Source: an uncultured Eubacteriales bacterium
GTDB taxonomy: Bacteria; Bacillota; Clostridia; Oscillospirales; Acutalibacteraceae
Direction: 5' to 3'
Length of the DNA: 64,000 nt
Assembly: GCA_900316615.1 (NCBI GenBank)
Contig: ONDU01000005.1
Location: 1-64,000 of the forward strand
Shown here: piece by piece, positions 57,577 to 64,000 of the stretch
Numbering within the stretch: position 1 is the first letter of the stretch
Layout of the letters: each line of letters starts with the position of its first letter
Made by a program: the position numbers and the translations under genes
Notes under the pieces: generated by a model
Told to the model about the DNA's origin: nothing
What the model saw: only the letters and a program-made list of their open reading frames with translations
Database searches by the model: none

Positions 57577-57942
57577 TTAATTTCCTGATACGTTTACAAA
57601 AATACGCTCGTCTTTATAAGCAAAATCGAGATTTTCTCTTGCAGATTTCTCGATATAAGCCTCGTTATCGACTTCGTTTGAATTAAGAATATCATTTACT
57701 TCTTCATTTTTAACCTCTTCGATTATAATACGGCTTCTGATATCCTCAAGCTCCTGAGTTTTTCTGTCTATATCATTATGCTGTGATATTAAAGAAACGG
57801 CAGTATAAATCAAAAAGACAACAAAAGCACCGTAAATTATGAACTCAACCCTGTTTTCAGAAAAAACACTGATAAAGCTTTTTTGTTTATTTTTTCTGTT
57901 ACGAACGGCAGAGCTTTCGGTATTGGTCAGCTTCACAAGCAC
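57577..57942 (-). CDS. divIC: Septum formation initiator DivIC
   Basis: 121 residues. A basic cytoplasmic N-terminus (~1-30) is followed by one span (VEFIIYGAFVVFLIYTAVSL) and an external coiled coil (NDIDRKTQELEDIRSRI), then the FtsB/DivIC ending YIEKSARENLDFAYKDERIF. It forms a complex with FtsL and DivIB to activate septal wall synthesis. It is 4 nt downstream of yabQ, matching the Bacillus yabQ-divIC order. Confidence 0.9.
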   Translation of the reverse strand: MLVKLTNTESSAVRNRKNKQKSFISVFSENRVEFIIYGAFVVFLIYTAVSLISQHNDIDRKTQELEDIRSRIIIEEVKNEEVNDILNSNEVDNEAYIEKSARENLDFAYKDERIFVNVSGN

Positions 57943-57946
57943 TCAC

Positions 57947-58435
57947 TTACCTTCTAAAAATATTTGCACTTTTTATTATTATACAATAAAGTTTCCCTTT
58001 ATGGCAAGAAAATTTTTTCACTTTATTAAATAATGGTAATTTTGACAAGATAAAACGGATTGTTTTATATATTTTAGACAACACAAAACTTAAAGTGTTT
58101 TTAACTGCAACAGAAATCTTTCTTATAAAGGAAAAAACAAATTTAAATATATATCCCGTCATCATACCTATACTGTATCTGAACAGAATAAAACCTGATG
58201 TTTCTCCTAAAAGAATAAAAAACCTGAATTCGCCTTTGTTAAAGCAAAGAGTAAAAAAGAAAGTTATAAGGGCATTTATCAGCATAAAAAGTATGTCCTG
58301 AATAAAAATCTCTGTCTTTGAATTAAAACCTGCATATCTTAAAAATCTGAACGGCTCATTTACAATTCCTATAATCACTCCGCATAGCATTGAATAAAAA
58401 AATATCTGTATCTGCTGATAAACAACAAACTGCAT
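57947..58435 (-). CDS. yabQ: Spore cortex biosynthesis protein YabQ
   Basis: 162 residues, mostly hydrophobic, with four to five spans. Typical YabQ features: an N-terminal span and loop SMLCGVIIGIVNEPFRFLRY, then DILFMLINALITFFF, and GEFRFFILLGETSGFILF. YabQ lies in the outer forespore membrane and is needed for cortex formation. It is between yabP (44 nt) and divIC (4 nt). Supports a spore-forming host. Confidence 0.88.
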   Translation of the reverse strand: MQFVVYQQIQIFFYSMLCGVIIGIVNEPFRFLRYAGFNSKTEIFIQDILFMLINALITFFFTLCFNKGEFRFFILLGETSGFILFRYSIGMMTGYIFKFVFSFIRKISVAVKNTLSFVLSKIYKTIRFILSKLPLFNKVKKFSCHKGKLYCIIIKSANIFRR

Positions 58436-58479
58436 AACTGCTGTACACCTGTTTCCCGAAAAAGTATATAGAGTAATGT

Positions 58480-58758
58480 CTATTTAAAAAGCTTTGAAAA
58501 AAAGCCGCCGCTGTTCTTGTTCTGCGTGTATATAACAGCTTCAACCTCGCCGTCTATATCTACCTCGTTAGTATCAAGGCTCAGCTTGCTTATATGCAGT
58601 CTGCTGCCGCGTATATGCATTTCACCGTAGTCTGTAAATGCAACAACGGATTGTTCATCAAAGCTCCCCATTTTCGTTATTCCCGTAAGTGATATTGCGT
58701 TTCGGTTTTCTATTATAATACTGTGCGGTATCTTAGGTCTTTGTTTTTCCTCTCGCAT
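58480..58758 (-). CDS. yabP: Sporulation protein YabP
   Basis: 92 residues. YabP/YqfC-type beta-rich protein: HSIIIENRNAISLTGITKMG, the middle SVVAFTDYGEMHIRGSRLHI and the ending DGEVEAVIYTQ, then a basic FFSKLFK tail. YabP is made in the mother cell and is needed for spore formation. It sits 221 nt downstream of rqcP, and a structured repeat fills the gap. Confidence 0.9.
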   Translation of the reverse strand: MREEKQRPKIPHSIIIENRNAISLTGITKMGSFDEQSVVAFTDYGEMHIRGSRLHISKLSLDTNEVDIDGEVEAVIYTQNKNSGGFFSKLFK

Positions 58759-58862
58759 ATATTTACCTTACCTCCGTAATTTCATAGATAAAATAATATA
58801 TGCCGCTTTTCAGTCAATTATTTCTGAGTAAAAAAGAATAAGCTCACAGCCGTGGGTAAGGT

Positions 58863-58956
58863 GCGATTGCAGGGAATTTTGAATTAATTCAAAATTCCGC
58901 CCGATGCAATTTTTGCATCGGGGAACTCCAAATTTTATTTGGAGTTCTGCAATCGC
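58863..58956. repeat. Structured intergenic repeat, copy 11
   Basis: Outer stem GCGATTGCAG (58863-58872) with CTGCAATCGC (58947-58956). Inner hairpins: GGAATTTTGAATT with its complement without a loop (58873-58898), CCCGATGCAA with loop TTT (58900-58922), AACTCCAAAT with loop TTT (58924-58946). It begins 29 nt after the rqcP stop on the minus strand. Confidence 0.9.
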
Positions 58957-58985
58957 CGCTTTGAGTGCAGCCGCAAGCTTATTTA

Positions 58986-59228
58986 TTATTCTATAGTTCT
59001 GTACATAAGGGGAGCGTCCTCTTTTTTGGCGTACTCATTTATCTGAAGAATTTCGGCTTTAAAGGCTTTAGAGCCGAGTTGTATTTCAAGTATATCACCC
59101 TGCTTTACGTTATATGAAGCTCTCTGAGGTTTTCCGTTTACGAGAACCCTGTCAGCATCGCAGGCTTCATTTGCGACCGTACGTCTTTTTATAATTCTTG
59201 AAACCTTTAAAAATTTATCCAATCTCAT
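58986..59228 (-). CDS. rqcP: S4-domain ribosome quality-control protein RqcP (YabO)
   Basis: Start placed at ATG 59228 after GGTGAT (the GTG at 59240 is part of that site); 80 residues, a single S4 domain. MRLDKFLKVSRIIKRRTVAN, ACDADRVLVNGKP and VKQGDILEIQLGSKAF are present. RqcP stabilises tRNA and RqcH on stalled 50S subunits during Ala-tailing. In Bacillus the gene is yabO, directly before yabP, as here. Length matches. Confidence 0.92.
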   Translation of the reverse strand: MRLDKFLKVSRIIKRRTVANEACDADRVLVNGKPQRASYNVKQGDILEIQLGSKAFKAEILQINEYAKKEDAPLMYRTIE

Positions 59229-59256
59229 TTTAATCACCAATCTTTTTATTTTTTAG

Positions 59257-60021
59257 CTATGATTTCTTGCTCTGGATATTTGAAGACATTTTAAGCATAA
59301 GCTTTTCAGGTAAAAATCTGAGAGAAAATATACCCAGTTTAAGAGATTTTCCGGGAATAATTGTAAGCTTTCCCTTTAGAGTTTTTTCTATTGCATATCG
59401 TGCAACAAATCTGCTTTCAAGACCGTCTATTGCAAATTTTACGTTTGCAACATCATTGAATTCCGTGTTGACAGGACCGGGACAAAGAACTGAAATCTTT
59501 ACGTTTGATTTGTTATTTTTCAGTTCCTGATAAATTGCCTGAGTAAGCCGTCTTACGTAATTTTTAGTAGCGTAGTAGGTACTCATAAGAGGTCCTGCCA
59601 TAAAGCCTGCGGAAGAAGCCACATTAAGTATTATACCGCTGTCACGCTTTACAAAATCCTTTAAAAACAGCTTTGTAAGTATATGTACGGCAGTAATATT
59701 TGTATCAATCATTCGCAGCTCATCTTCAAGCGATGTTTCCGTAAATTCTCCGAACAGACCAAAGCCTGCATTGTTTATAAGAAAGTCTATATTTTTATCC
59801 TTAACGCTTTCATAAAGCTTTATACAGGCATTTTTATCTGACAAGTCGGCACATACGGTTTCTACATATACAGAGGGATATTTCGCCTCGATATCATTCT
59901 TTAATGCAGAAAGTCTGTCACTTCTTCTTGCTGTAATAATAAGGTCATATCCCTTTTCTGCGAGAATTTCCGACATATCCCTGCCCATACCTGAGCTTGC
60001 TCCAGTTATAAGTGCTTTCAT
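59257..60021 (-). CDS. Short-chain dehydrogenase/reductase
   Basis: 254 residues. A Rossmann protein with the NADP-binding ALITGASSGMGRDMSEIL, NNAG (FLINNAGFGLFG) and the catalytic Ser/Tyr/Lys in LNVASSAGF and STYYATKNY. The C-terminal ~25 residues are hydrophobic and basic. It belongs to the DltE/YqjQ-like classical SDR group that reduces carbonyls; the substrate is unknown. It overlaps the HAD gene by 4 bp and ends 28 nt before rqcP, so an operon HAD-SDR-rqcP is likely. Confidence 0.88.
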   Translation of the reverse strand: MKALITGASSGMGRDMSEILAEKGYDLIITARRSDRLSALKNDIEAKYPSVYVETVCADLSDKNACIKLYESVKDKNIDFLINNAGFGLFGEFTETSLEDELRMIDTNITAVHILTKLFLKDFVKRDSGIILNVASSAGFMAGPLMSTYYATKNYVRRLTQAIYQELKNNKSNVKISVLCPGPVNTEFNDVANVKFAIDGLESRFVARYAIEKTLKGKLTIIPGKSLKLGIFSLRFLPEKLMLKMSSNIQSKKS

Positions 60022-60860
60022 AAATTTTTCACATCCAAACCTTCAATTTCAGACAGCTTCACAGCTACACTGTCATTATAATTATAGTCTATAACTTCCG
60101 TTGCAATTTGTTTTAACCTGTCGTTTGCGTTCATAACCGCATATGACCTGTCGGCAATTCTGAACATTGGAATATCGTTGAGAGAGTCACCGAATACAAA
60201 AAGCTCATCACATTTCAGAATACTTTTAAGACGGTTTGCGGCACTTGCCTTGTCTACACTTTCGGGCATAATCTCGCACCAGTATTCTTCTCTGTAAAGC
60301 TCCTGCTGAAAAATACAGTTGAAGTGCTTTATATTTTCTATGCGCCTGTACATCGGAAGAAGCTTTTCGTAATCGTCAATAAAGGTTAAGTAAAATATCT
60401 CACCCGAAAATGCTTCCTCAAGGCTTTCAACGGCACACATTCTCCTGTCATTTTTCCTTCTTGAAAGATAGTAAAGAAAGCCGTCGCTCAGATTGCCTTT
60501 TTTATTCCACAGTATTTTTTCGGTTCCTCCGATAAAGGTATATACAAGAGGTGTAAAGCCGTACAGCCTGCTTATTTCAATAAAGAAAAGAATATCGCTT
60601 TCCTTAAAAAATGAGCTATGCAGAAATTTATCCTTCTGTATATCGTATATGAAAGCTCCGTTAAATACTATTATCGGCAGCTTTACCGATAATCCCTCAG
60701 TGACAAGCTTAGCTGAATTGTACGAACGTGCTGTAGCGTATGTAAACATCGTACCGCTGTTTATCAGTGAGTTTATTATTCTGCGGCTGCGGCAGGAAAG
60801 CGAGCTTTCCCTGTTGAGAAGTGTTCCGTCAAGGTCTGTTACATACAGTCTTTTTCCCAT
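60018..60860 (-). CDS. HAD-superfamily Cof-type phosphatase
   Basis: 280 residues. The nucleophile motif is LYVTDLDGTLLNRES at the start. A Cof cap domain lies in the middle (~85-190) and the last motif is DELFVFGDSLNDIPMFRIAD, followed by YAVMNANDRLKQIATEV. These soluble phosphatases act on sugar phosphates, FMN or similar small molecules. The start has GGCGGTA rather than a strong binding site. It is the first gene of the HAD-SDR overlap pair, 18 nt after the lipoprotein gene. Confidence 0.9.
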   Translation of the reverse strand: MGKRLYVTDLDGTLLNRESSLSCRSRRIINSLINSGTMFTYATARSYNSAKLVTEGLSVKLPIIVFNGAFIYDIQKDKFLHSSFFKESDILFFIEISRLYGFTPLVYTFIGGTEKILWNKKGNLSDGFLYYLSRRKNDRRMCAVESLEEAFSGEIFYLTFIDDYEKLLPMYRRIENIKHFNCIFQQELYREEYWCEIMPESVDKASAANRLKSILKCDELFVFGDSLNDIPMFRIADRSYAVMNANDRLKQIATEVIDYNYNDSVAVKLSEIEGLDVKNL

Positions 60861-60878
60861 AGCACTACCGCCGAAGCC

Positions 60879-62063
60879 TCACTGCTTTACATTTACGGAA
60901 GCAAAATAATTGCTTATCCTGTAAGTCTTTTTATTGCTGAGATTTATTATGTAATCAGACATATTAAGCTCGTCGCTTCCGTTCTGTACATTGAAAAGCA
61001 GATATCCGTTCTCGCTCCAGAAGCGGTATACTTTTCTCGTTAGCTTAATATCTATTGCCGAAAGCTCAGAACCCTTTGAAATATCGTAAACCGATATTTT
61101 GGACGTGTTTCTTGTATTGTATGGGTAGTAATAAACAACGTTGTTTACTACTAAGCAATTTGAAGATACACCGCTCTTTACAAACTCGTTTAGCGAATAA
61201 TCATTCAGATTTATTCTGAAAAGACCTGTTCCGTTATCGGGTGAGGTATAGTATATATATTCGTTGTCACCGCATATAAAGCTTCCTCCCGTATTTCTTA
61301 CTATGCCCGTCTGCTCAGCTTTAGGGTCAAAGTATTTTATATAGTTTCCGTCAAGATAGTACGCCCTGCCCTTATACGCATACTGGATATTGTTTATACT
61401 TGCGTAATTTATCTTTTCCTCTGTTTCAAGGTTAAGCGACATGAGACCGAAATAATCATCGTTGTCAGAGTAACAGTTGTAAAGAATATATCCGTCAAGA
61501 TATACGCAGTTAAAGCCATGGGAAACATCATCGGTAAGAAATTCGTCCTCGCTTCCATCGAATTTCATTCGCCTTAGTTCTACGGCAAAATTACCGTCAT
61601 CGGCAACCTTGGAGGTGTAGTAAATATAATCCCCGACAACAAAAAACTGTCCCGTACCCTCCAGAATATCCTCGGGCAGTACTGCGGTAATATCATTTTT
61701 GCAGTATTCCCACTCATGGTCATTTGAATAATAAAGCTTTTTTCCTATTATTCCCGTGTTTCCCATATGTATGTAAGAGGTGTAATTATTCTTGGTAAGC
61801 GGAAGCTTTGTAGCCTCCTCTGTAGGCTTTTCCGTTGTCTCCTCATACTCACTGATATATTCTGTTGAAGCTTCCGTAGCTTCAGCTTTATCACTTTTTG
61901 AGGAAGCTTTTTTAGTTGCTTTTTCCGTTTTCTTTTCCGTTGAAGAAGCATCAGCGGTGCTCTTATTATTTTCTGATGAAGAGCCTCCGCTTTGTATATT
62001 ACCTGAGCAGCCCGATGTGAGCATAAGAATTGATAATAATACAGCAAAGATTATTCTTTTCAT
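60879..62063 (-). CDS. DUF5050-type lipoprotein (beta-propeller)
   Basis: Start placed at ATG 62063 after GAGAGGA; 394 residues. A lipoprotein signal peptide with FAVLLSILMLTSGCSG is visible, the Cys being the lipid site. A Ser/Thr/Glu/Lys-rich linker (~25-95) follows. Residues ~100-390 form repeated short beta segments around YYSNDHEW, YIYYTSK, YILYNCYSD and YIYYTSPDNG, the DUF5050 propeller pattern. Such proteins face outward and probably bind carbohydrate or another wall partner; function is not known. It is co-directional with the HAD and SDR genes. Confidence 0.75.
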   Translation of the reverse strand: MKRIIFAVLLSILMLTSGCSGNIQSGGSSSENNKSTADASSTEKKTEKATKKASSKSDKAEATEASTEYISEYEETTEKPTEEATKLPLTKNNYTSYIHMGNTGIIGKKLYYSNDHEWEYCKNDITAVLPEDILEGTGQFFVVGDYIYYTSKVADDGNFAVELRRMKFDGSEDEFLTDDVSHGFNCVYLDGYILYNCYSDNDDYFGLMSLNLETEEKINYASINNIQYAYKGRAYYLDGNYIKYFDPKAEQTGIVRNTGGSFICGDNEYIYYTSPDNGTGLFRINLNDYSLNEFVKSGVSSNCLVVNNVVYYYPYNTRNTSKISVYDISKGSELSAIDIKLTRKVYRFWSENGYLLFNVQNGSDELNMSDYIINLSNKKTYRISNYFASVNVKQ

Positions 62064-62527
62064 TTTATATCCTCTCTTCAAGTCAAATATAACTGCTTAA
62101 TTATATCAGCTATCGCAGATTATTTCAATCGTGAATAACAATGTTGAAATAAATATTAAAAAAAAGTTACCTTTACAGCATTTTTCAGTTTTGATTATAT
62201 AACAATCAGAGAAAGTATATACAGCAATCCTTAATTTTTATTTCACAAAAGTTTATGTATTAAATGCACAAAAATAAGATGCAATATTTTTATAAAGTGC
62301 TGAATTTTTAAAAAACAGCATTAATTTTTTAGAAATTAGTGACTAAATTTTAAAAATATGATACAATTACAATAATTGTTATAGCAGTAACCGTTTAATT
62401 TTGTTTATTTTACATTAAAATTGTATGTATTACGAAAGCGGAAAAGCATATTCAAATAAAACAGGAATTGCTGAACGGAAGAACTGCACGTATAAATCTT
62501 AAATTTATTTTGAAGGTGAGTTCATAT
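62064..62527. other. A/T-rich divergent spacer between the lipoprotein gene and phoH
   Basis: No gene is supported. It must hold divergent promoters. A hairpin-forming TATTTCAA (62124-62131) / TTGAAATA (62148-62155) lies near the lipoprotein start. Several weak -10-like boxes are seen on the plus strand and none is clearly best. Confidence 0.35.
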
Positions 62528-63520
62528 TTGGAGCAAATAATTAATATCGACCGCATTGAAAATGTTGCCGCACTTTTCGGAAATTTTGATGAAAACATTA
62601 AAATAATCGAAAACGAGTATGCTGTTTCGGTAATTGAACGAGGCTCAGATTTAAAGGTAAGCGGAGATACCGAAAATGTTTCAAAGGCGGTAAAGGTGAT
62701 TGAAAGTTTGCTTTCGCTTCTTAACAGGGGCGAAGTGCTCAGTGAGCAGAACGTCAGGTATTGTATTTCTTTGACAAACGAGGGCAGCGAGGAAAAAATA
62801 GAGCAGCTCGCAGGTGACTGTATATGCATTACGTCAAAAGGAAAGCCTGTCAAGCCCAAAACACTCGGACAAAAAAGATACTGCAAGGCAATAAGAGACA
62901 ATACCGTTACCATAGGCGTAGGTCCTGCAGGTACAGGAAAAACATATCTTGCTGTAGCAATGGCAGTAACAGCATTCAGGGCAGGAGATGTCAACAGAAT
63001 TATTCTTACAAGACCTGCGGTGGAGGCAGGGGAAAAGCTGGGATTTTTGCCGGGAGATTTGCAAAGTAAGGTAGACCCGTATCTCAGACCTCTTTATGAC
63101 GCTCTTTTTGAGATGCTGGGAGCGGAAACGTATCAGAAGTATGTCGAAAGGGGAAATATAGAGGTAGCCCCGCTTGCATATATGAGAGGAAGAACCTTGG
63201 ATGACAGCTTCATTATTTTAGATGAAGCACAGAATACAACAAGAGAACAAATGAAGATGTTTTTGACCAGACTCGGATTTAATTCCAAAATGGTTATAAA
63301 CGGAGATGTTACACAAATAGATTTACCGGATGGCAGCAGATCCGGACTTACTGAAAGTATAAAAATACTTAAGAATATTGATGGTATCGAATGTGTAAGC
63401 TTCAGCGGACGTGATGTAGTGCGTCACAGGCTTGTACAGGATATTATCAGGGCTTACGAGAGAAACGTTGAGGAGGCAAAAAGAAAAAATGGAGAAAATT
63501 CGAGTTATCATAACAGATAA
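62528..63520 (+). CDS. phoH: PhoH family ATPase
   Basis: Start placed at TTG 62528, 9 nt after AAGGTGAG (protein begins MEQIINIDRIENVAALFGNF); a longer frame opens at 62468. 330 residues. A KH-like N-terminal part (~10-100) is followed by the P-loop ATPase: IGVGPAGTGKTYLAVAMAV, RPAVEAGEKLGFLPGDL and FIILDEAQNTTREQMKMFL. PhoH proteins are cytosolic ATPases linked with RNA metabolism. It overlaps ybeY by 32 bp, the standard order in Firmicutes. Confidence 0.93.
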   Translation: MEQIINIDRIENVAALFGNFDENIKIIENEYAVSVIERGSDLKVSGDTENVSKAVKVIESLLSLLNRGEVLSEQNVRYCISLTNEGSEEKIEQLAGDCICITSKGKPVKPKTLGQKRYCKAIRDNTVTIGVGPAGTGKTYLAVAMAVTAFRAGDVNRIILTRPAVEAGEKLGFLPGDLQSKVDPYLRPLYDALFEMLGAETYQKYVERGNIEVAPLAYMRGRTLDDSFIILDEAQNTTREQMKMFLTRLGFNSKMVINGDVTQIDLPDGSRSGLTESIKILKNIDGIECVSFSGRDVVRHRLVQDIIRAYERNVEEAKRKNGENSSYHNR

Positions 63521-63986
63521 TCAGAAGAAAGTAAAAATACCTACCGGTTTAAGAATGCTGGTAAGGCGTTGTTGTCACGCAGTCTTGCAGCTTGAGGGCT
63601 TTCAGGGACTTGCGGAAATCAGCGTAACGTTTGTTGACAACGAGGAGATACAGAAGCTGAACAAGCAGTACCGAGGCAAGGACAGTGTAACAGATGTGCT
63701 TTCATTCGTTATGGGTGAAAACGGAGCATATGATATTGACCCCAAAACAGGTGCCCAGATTTTGGGAGATGTAGTAATATCTATGGAAAAAGCTGTAGAG
63801 CAGGCTGAAAGATACGGTCACAGCCTGCAAAGAGAGGTAGGTTACCTTACGGCACATTCCGTACTTCATCTTCTCGGCTATGACCATATTAACAATATGG
63901 AAAGAGTACGAATGAGAGAAAAAGAAGAAAAGGTTATGTCTCAGTTGGGTTTACCTGCTTCTACCAGCTATGTAAGAGAGGTATAA
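63489..63986 (+). CDS. ybeY: Endoribonuclease YbeY
   Basis: Start placed at ATG 63489 after AGGAGG (12-nt spacing), inside the end of phoH; 166 residues. The zinc motif HSVLHLLGYDH is intact, with DSVTDVLSF and the FVDNEEIQKLNKQYRGKD lead-in. YbeY takes part in 16S rRNA 3'-end maturation and ribosome quality control. It is followed after 5 nt by a further ATG. Confidence 0.95.
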   Translation: MEKIRVIITDNQKKVKIPTGLRMLVRRCCHAVLQLEGFQGLAEISVTFVDNEEIQKLNKQYRGKDSVTDVLSFVMGENGAYDIDPKTGAQILGDVVISMEKAVEQAERYGHSLQREVGYLTAHSVLHLLGYDHINNMERVRMREKEEKVMSQLGLPASTSYVREV

Positions 63987-63991
63987 TGTAA

Positions 63992-64000
63992 ATGAGCTTC
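63992..64000 (+). CDS. start of a following gene (partial)
   Basis: ATG at 63992, 11 nt after AGAGAGG, begins M-S-F and runs off the window. In many Firmicutes a diacylglycerol/undecaprenol kinase or era gene follows ybeY, but three codons cannot identify it. Confidence 0.3.

Overview
The window looks like a chromosomal segment of an endospore-forming, low-to-moderate GC clostridium of the Ruminococcus/Oscillospiraceae type (R. bromii-like is my best guess; this rests on gene content and was not computed). The evidence is the spore genes cotJAB(C), yabP and yabQ, a SpoIIQ-like LytM protein, Gram-positive cell-division genes (sepF, ylmH, divIVA, divIC), AdhE plus PduL fermentation enzymes, a T-box-controlled tyrS, BspA-like/Big2 and DUF5050-type surface proteins, and a J-domain/DUF5685 pair. 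I see no tRNA, rRNA, IS element, prophage or CRISPR array.

Layout. 1-4.2 kb: a minus-strand cotJA-cotJB operon ending in a truncated cotJC, then a membrane protein/J-protein/DUF5685 cluster and pduL. 4.4-6.6 kb: a 52-residue small ORF and two family 2 glycosyltransferases. 6.8-17.6 kb: a cell-surface block (PQQ-repeat protein, DUF4430 protein, prenyltransferase-fold protein, MoxR ATPase, DUF58 protein, transglutaminase-like membrane protein). 18-26.6 kb: alaS, adhE under a Rex-like operator, a glycosyltransferase, and tyrS behind a T-box. 26.8-35.8 kb: a secreted protein, mscL with a long leader, a VanY-type carboxypeptidase, an ABC transporter with a damaged P-loop, a LytM protein, a beta-lactamase-fold hydrolase, a GNAT and an XRE regulator. 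36-41 kb: a DUF815 ATPase, an AraC regulator and a leucine-rich-repeat surface protein. 41-55.4 kb: miaB-ylbF-mutS-mutL-miaA, then an HlyD-like protein, yggS, sepF, ylmH, divIVA, lspA, a histidine phosphatase and rluD. 55.5-62 kb, minus strand: a PfkB kinase, a small protein, then yabR-like, divIC, yabQ, yabP and rqcP, an SDR, a HAD phosphatase and a lipoprotein. 62.5-64 kb: phoH-ybeY.

The most striking signal is not a gene. Ten full copies and one partial copy of a ~67-111 bp structured repeat sit in the spacers. Each full copy has a conserved outer inverted repeat (core GCGATTGCAGAC / GTCTGCAATCGC) enclosing two or three further perfect hairpins, so it can fold as a three- or four-way junction. 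The inner hairpins differ in sequence from copy to copy but keep their pairing, and similar hairpins recur in different slots. All eleven lie between codirectional genes, 21-64 nt after the upstream stop codon. None lies at a convergent or divergent junction, where ordinary intrinsic terminators are seen instead. A second, smaller hairpin repeat occurs twice.

Other points of interest: an ABC ATPase lacking the GKS of Walker A, a transglutaminase fold with Ser in place of the catalytic Cys, the truncated CotJC, fused relics of Rrf2 and LysR regulators, a split transcobalamin-like protein pair, and a promoter-driven ~275 nt leader before mscL. Starts were adjusted from the longest open frame wherever a ribosome binding site favoured an internal ATG, GTG or TTG.
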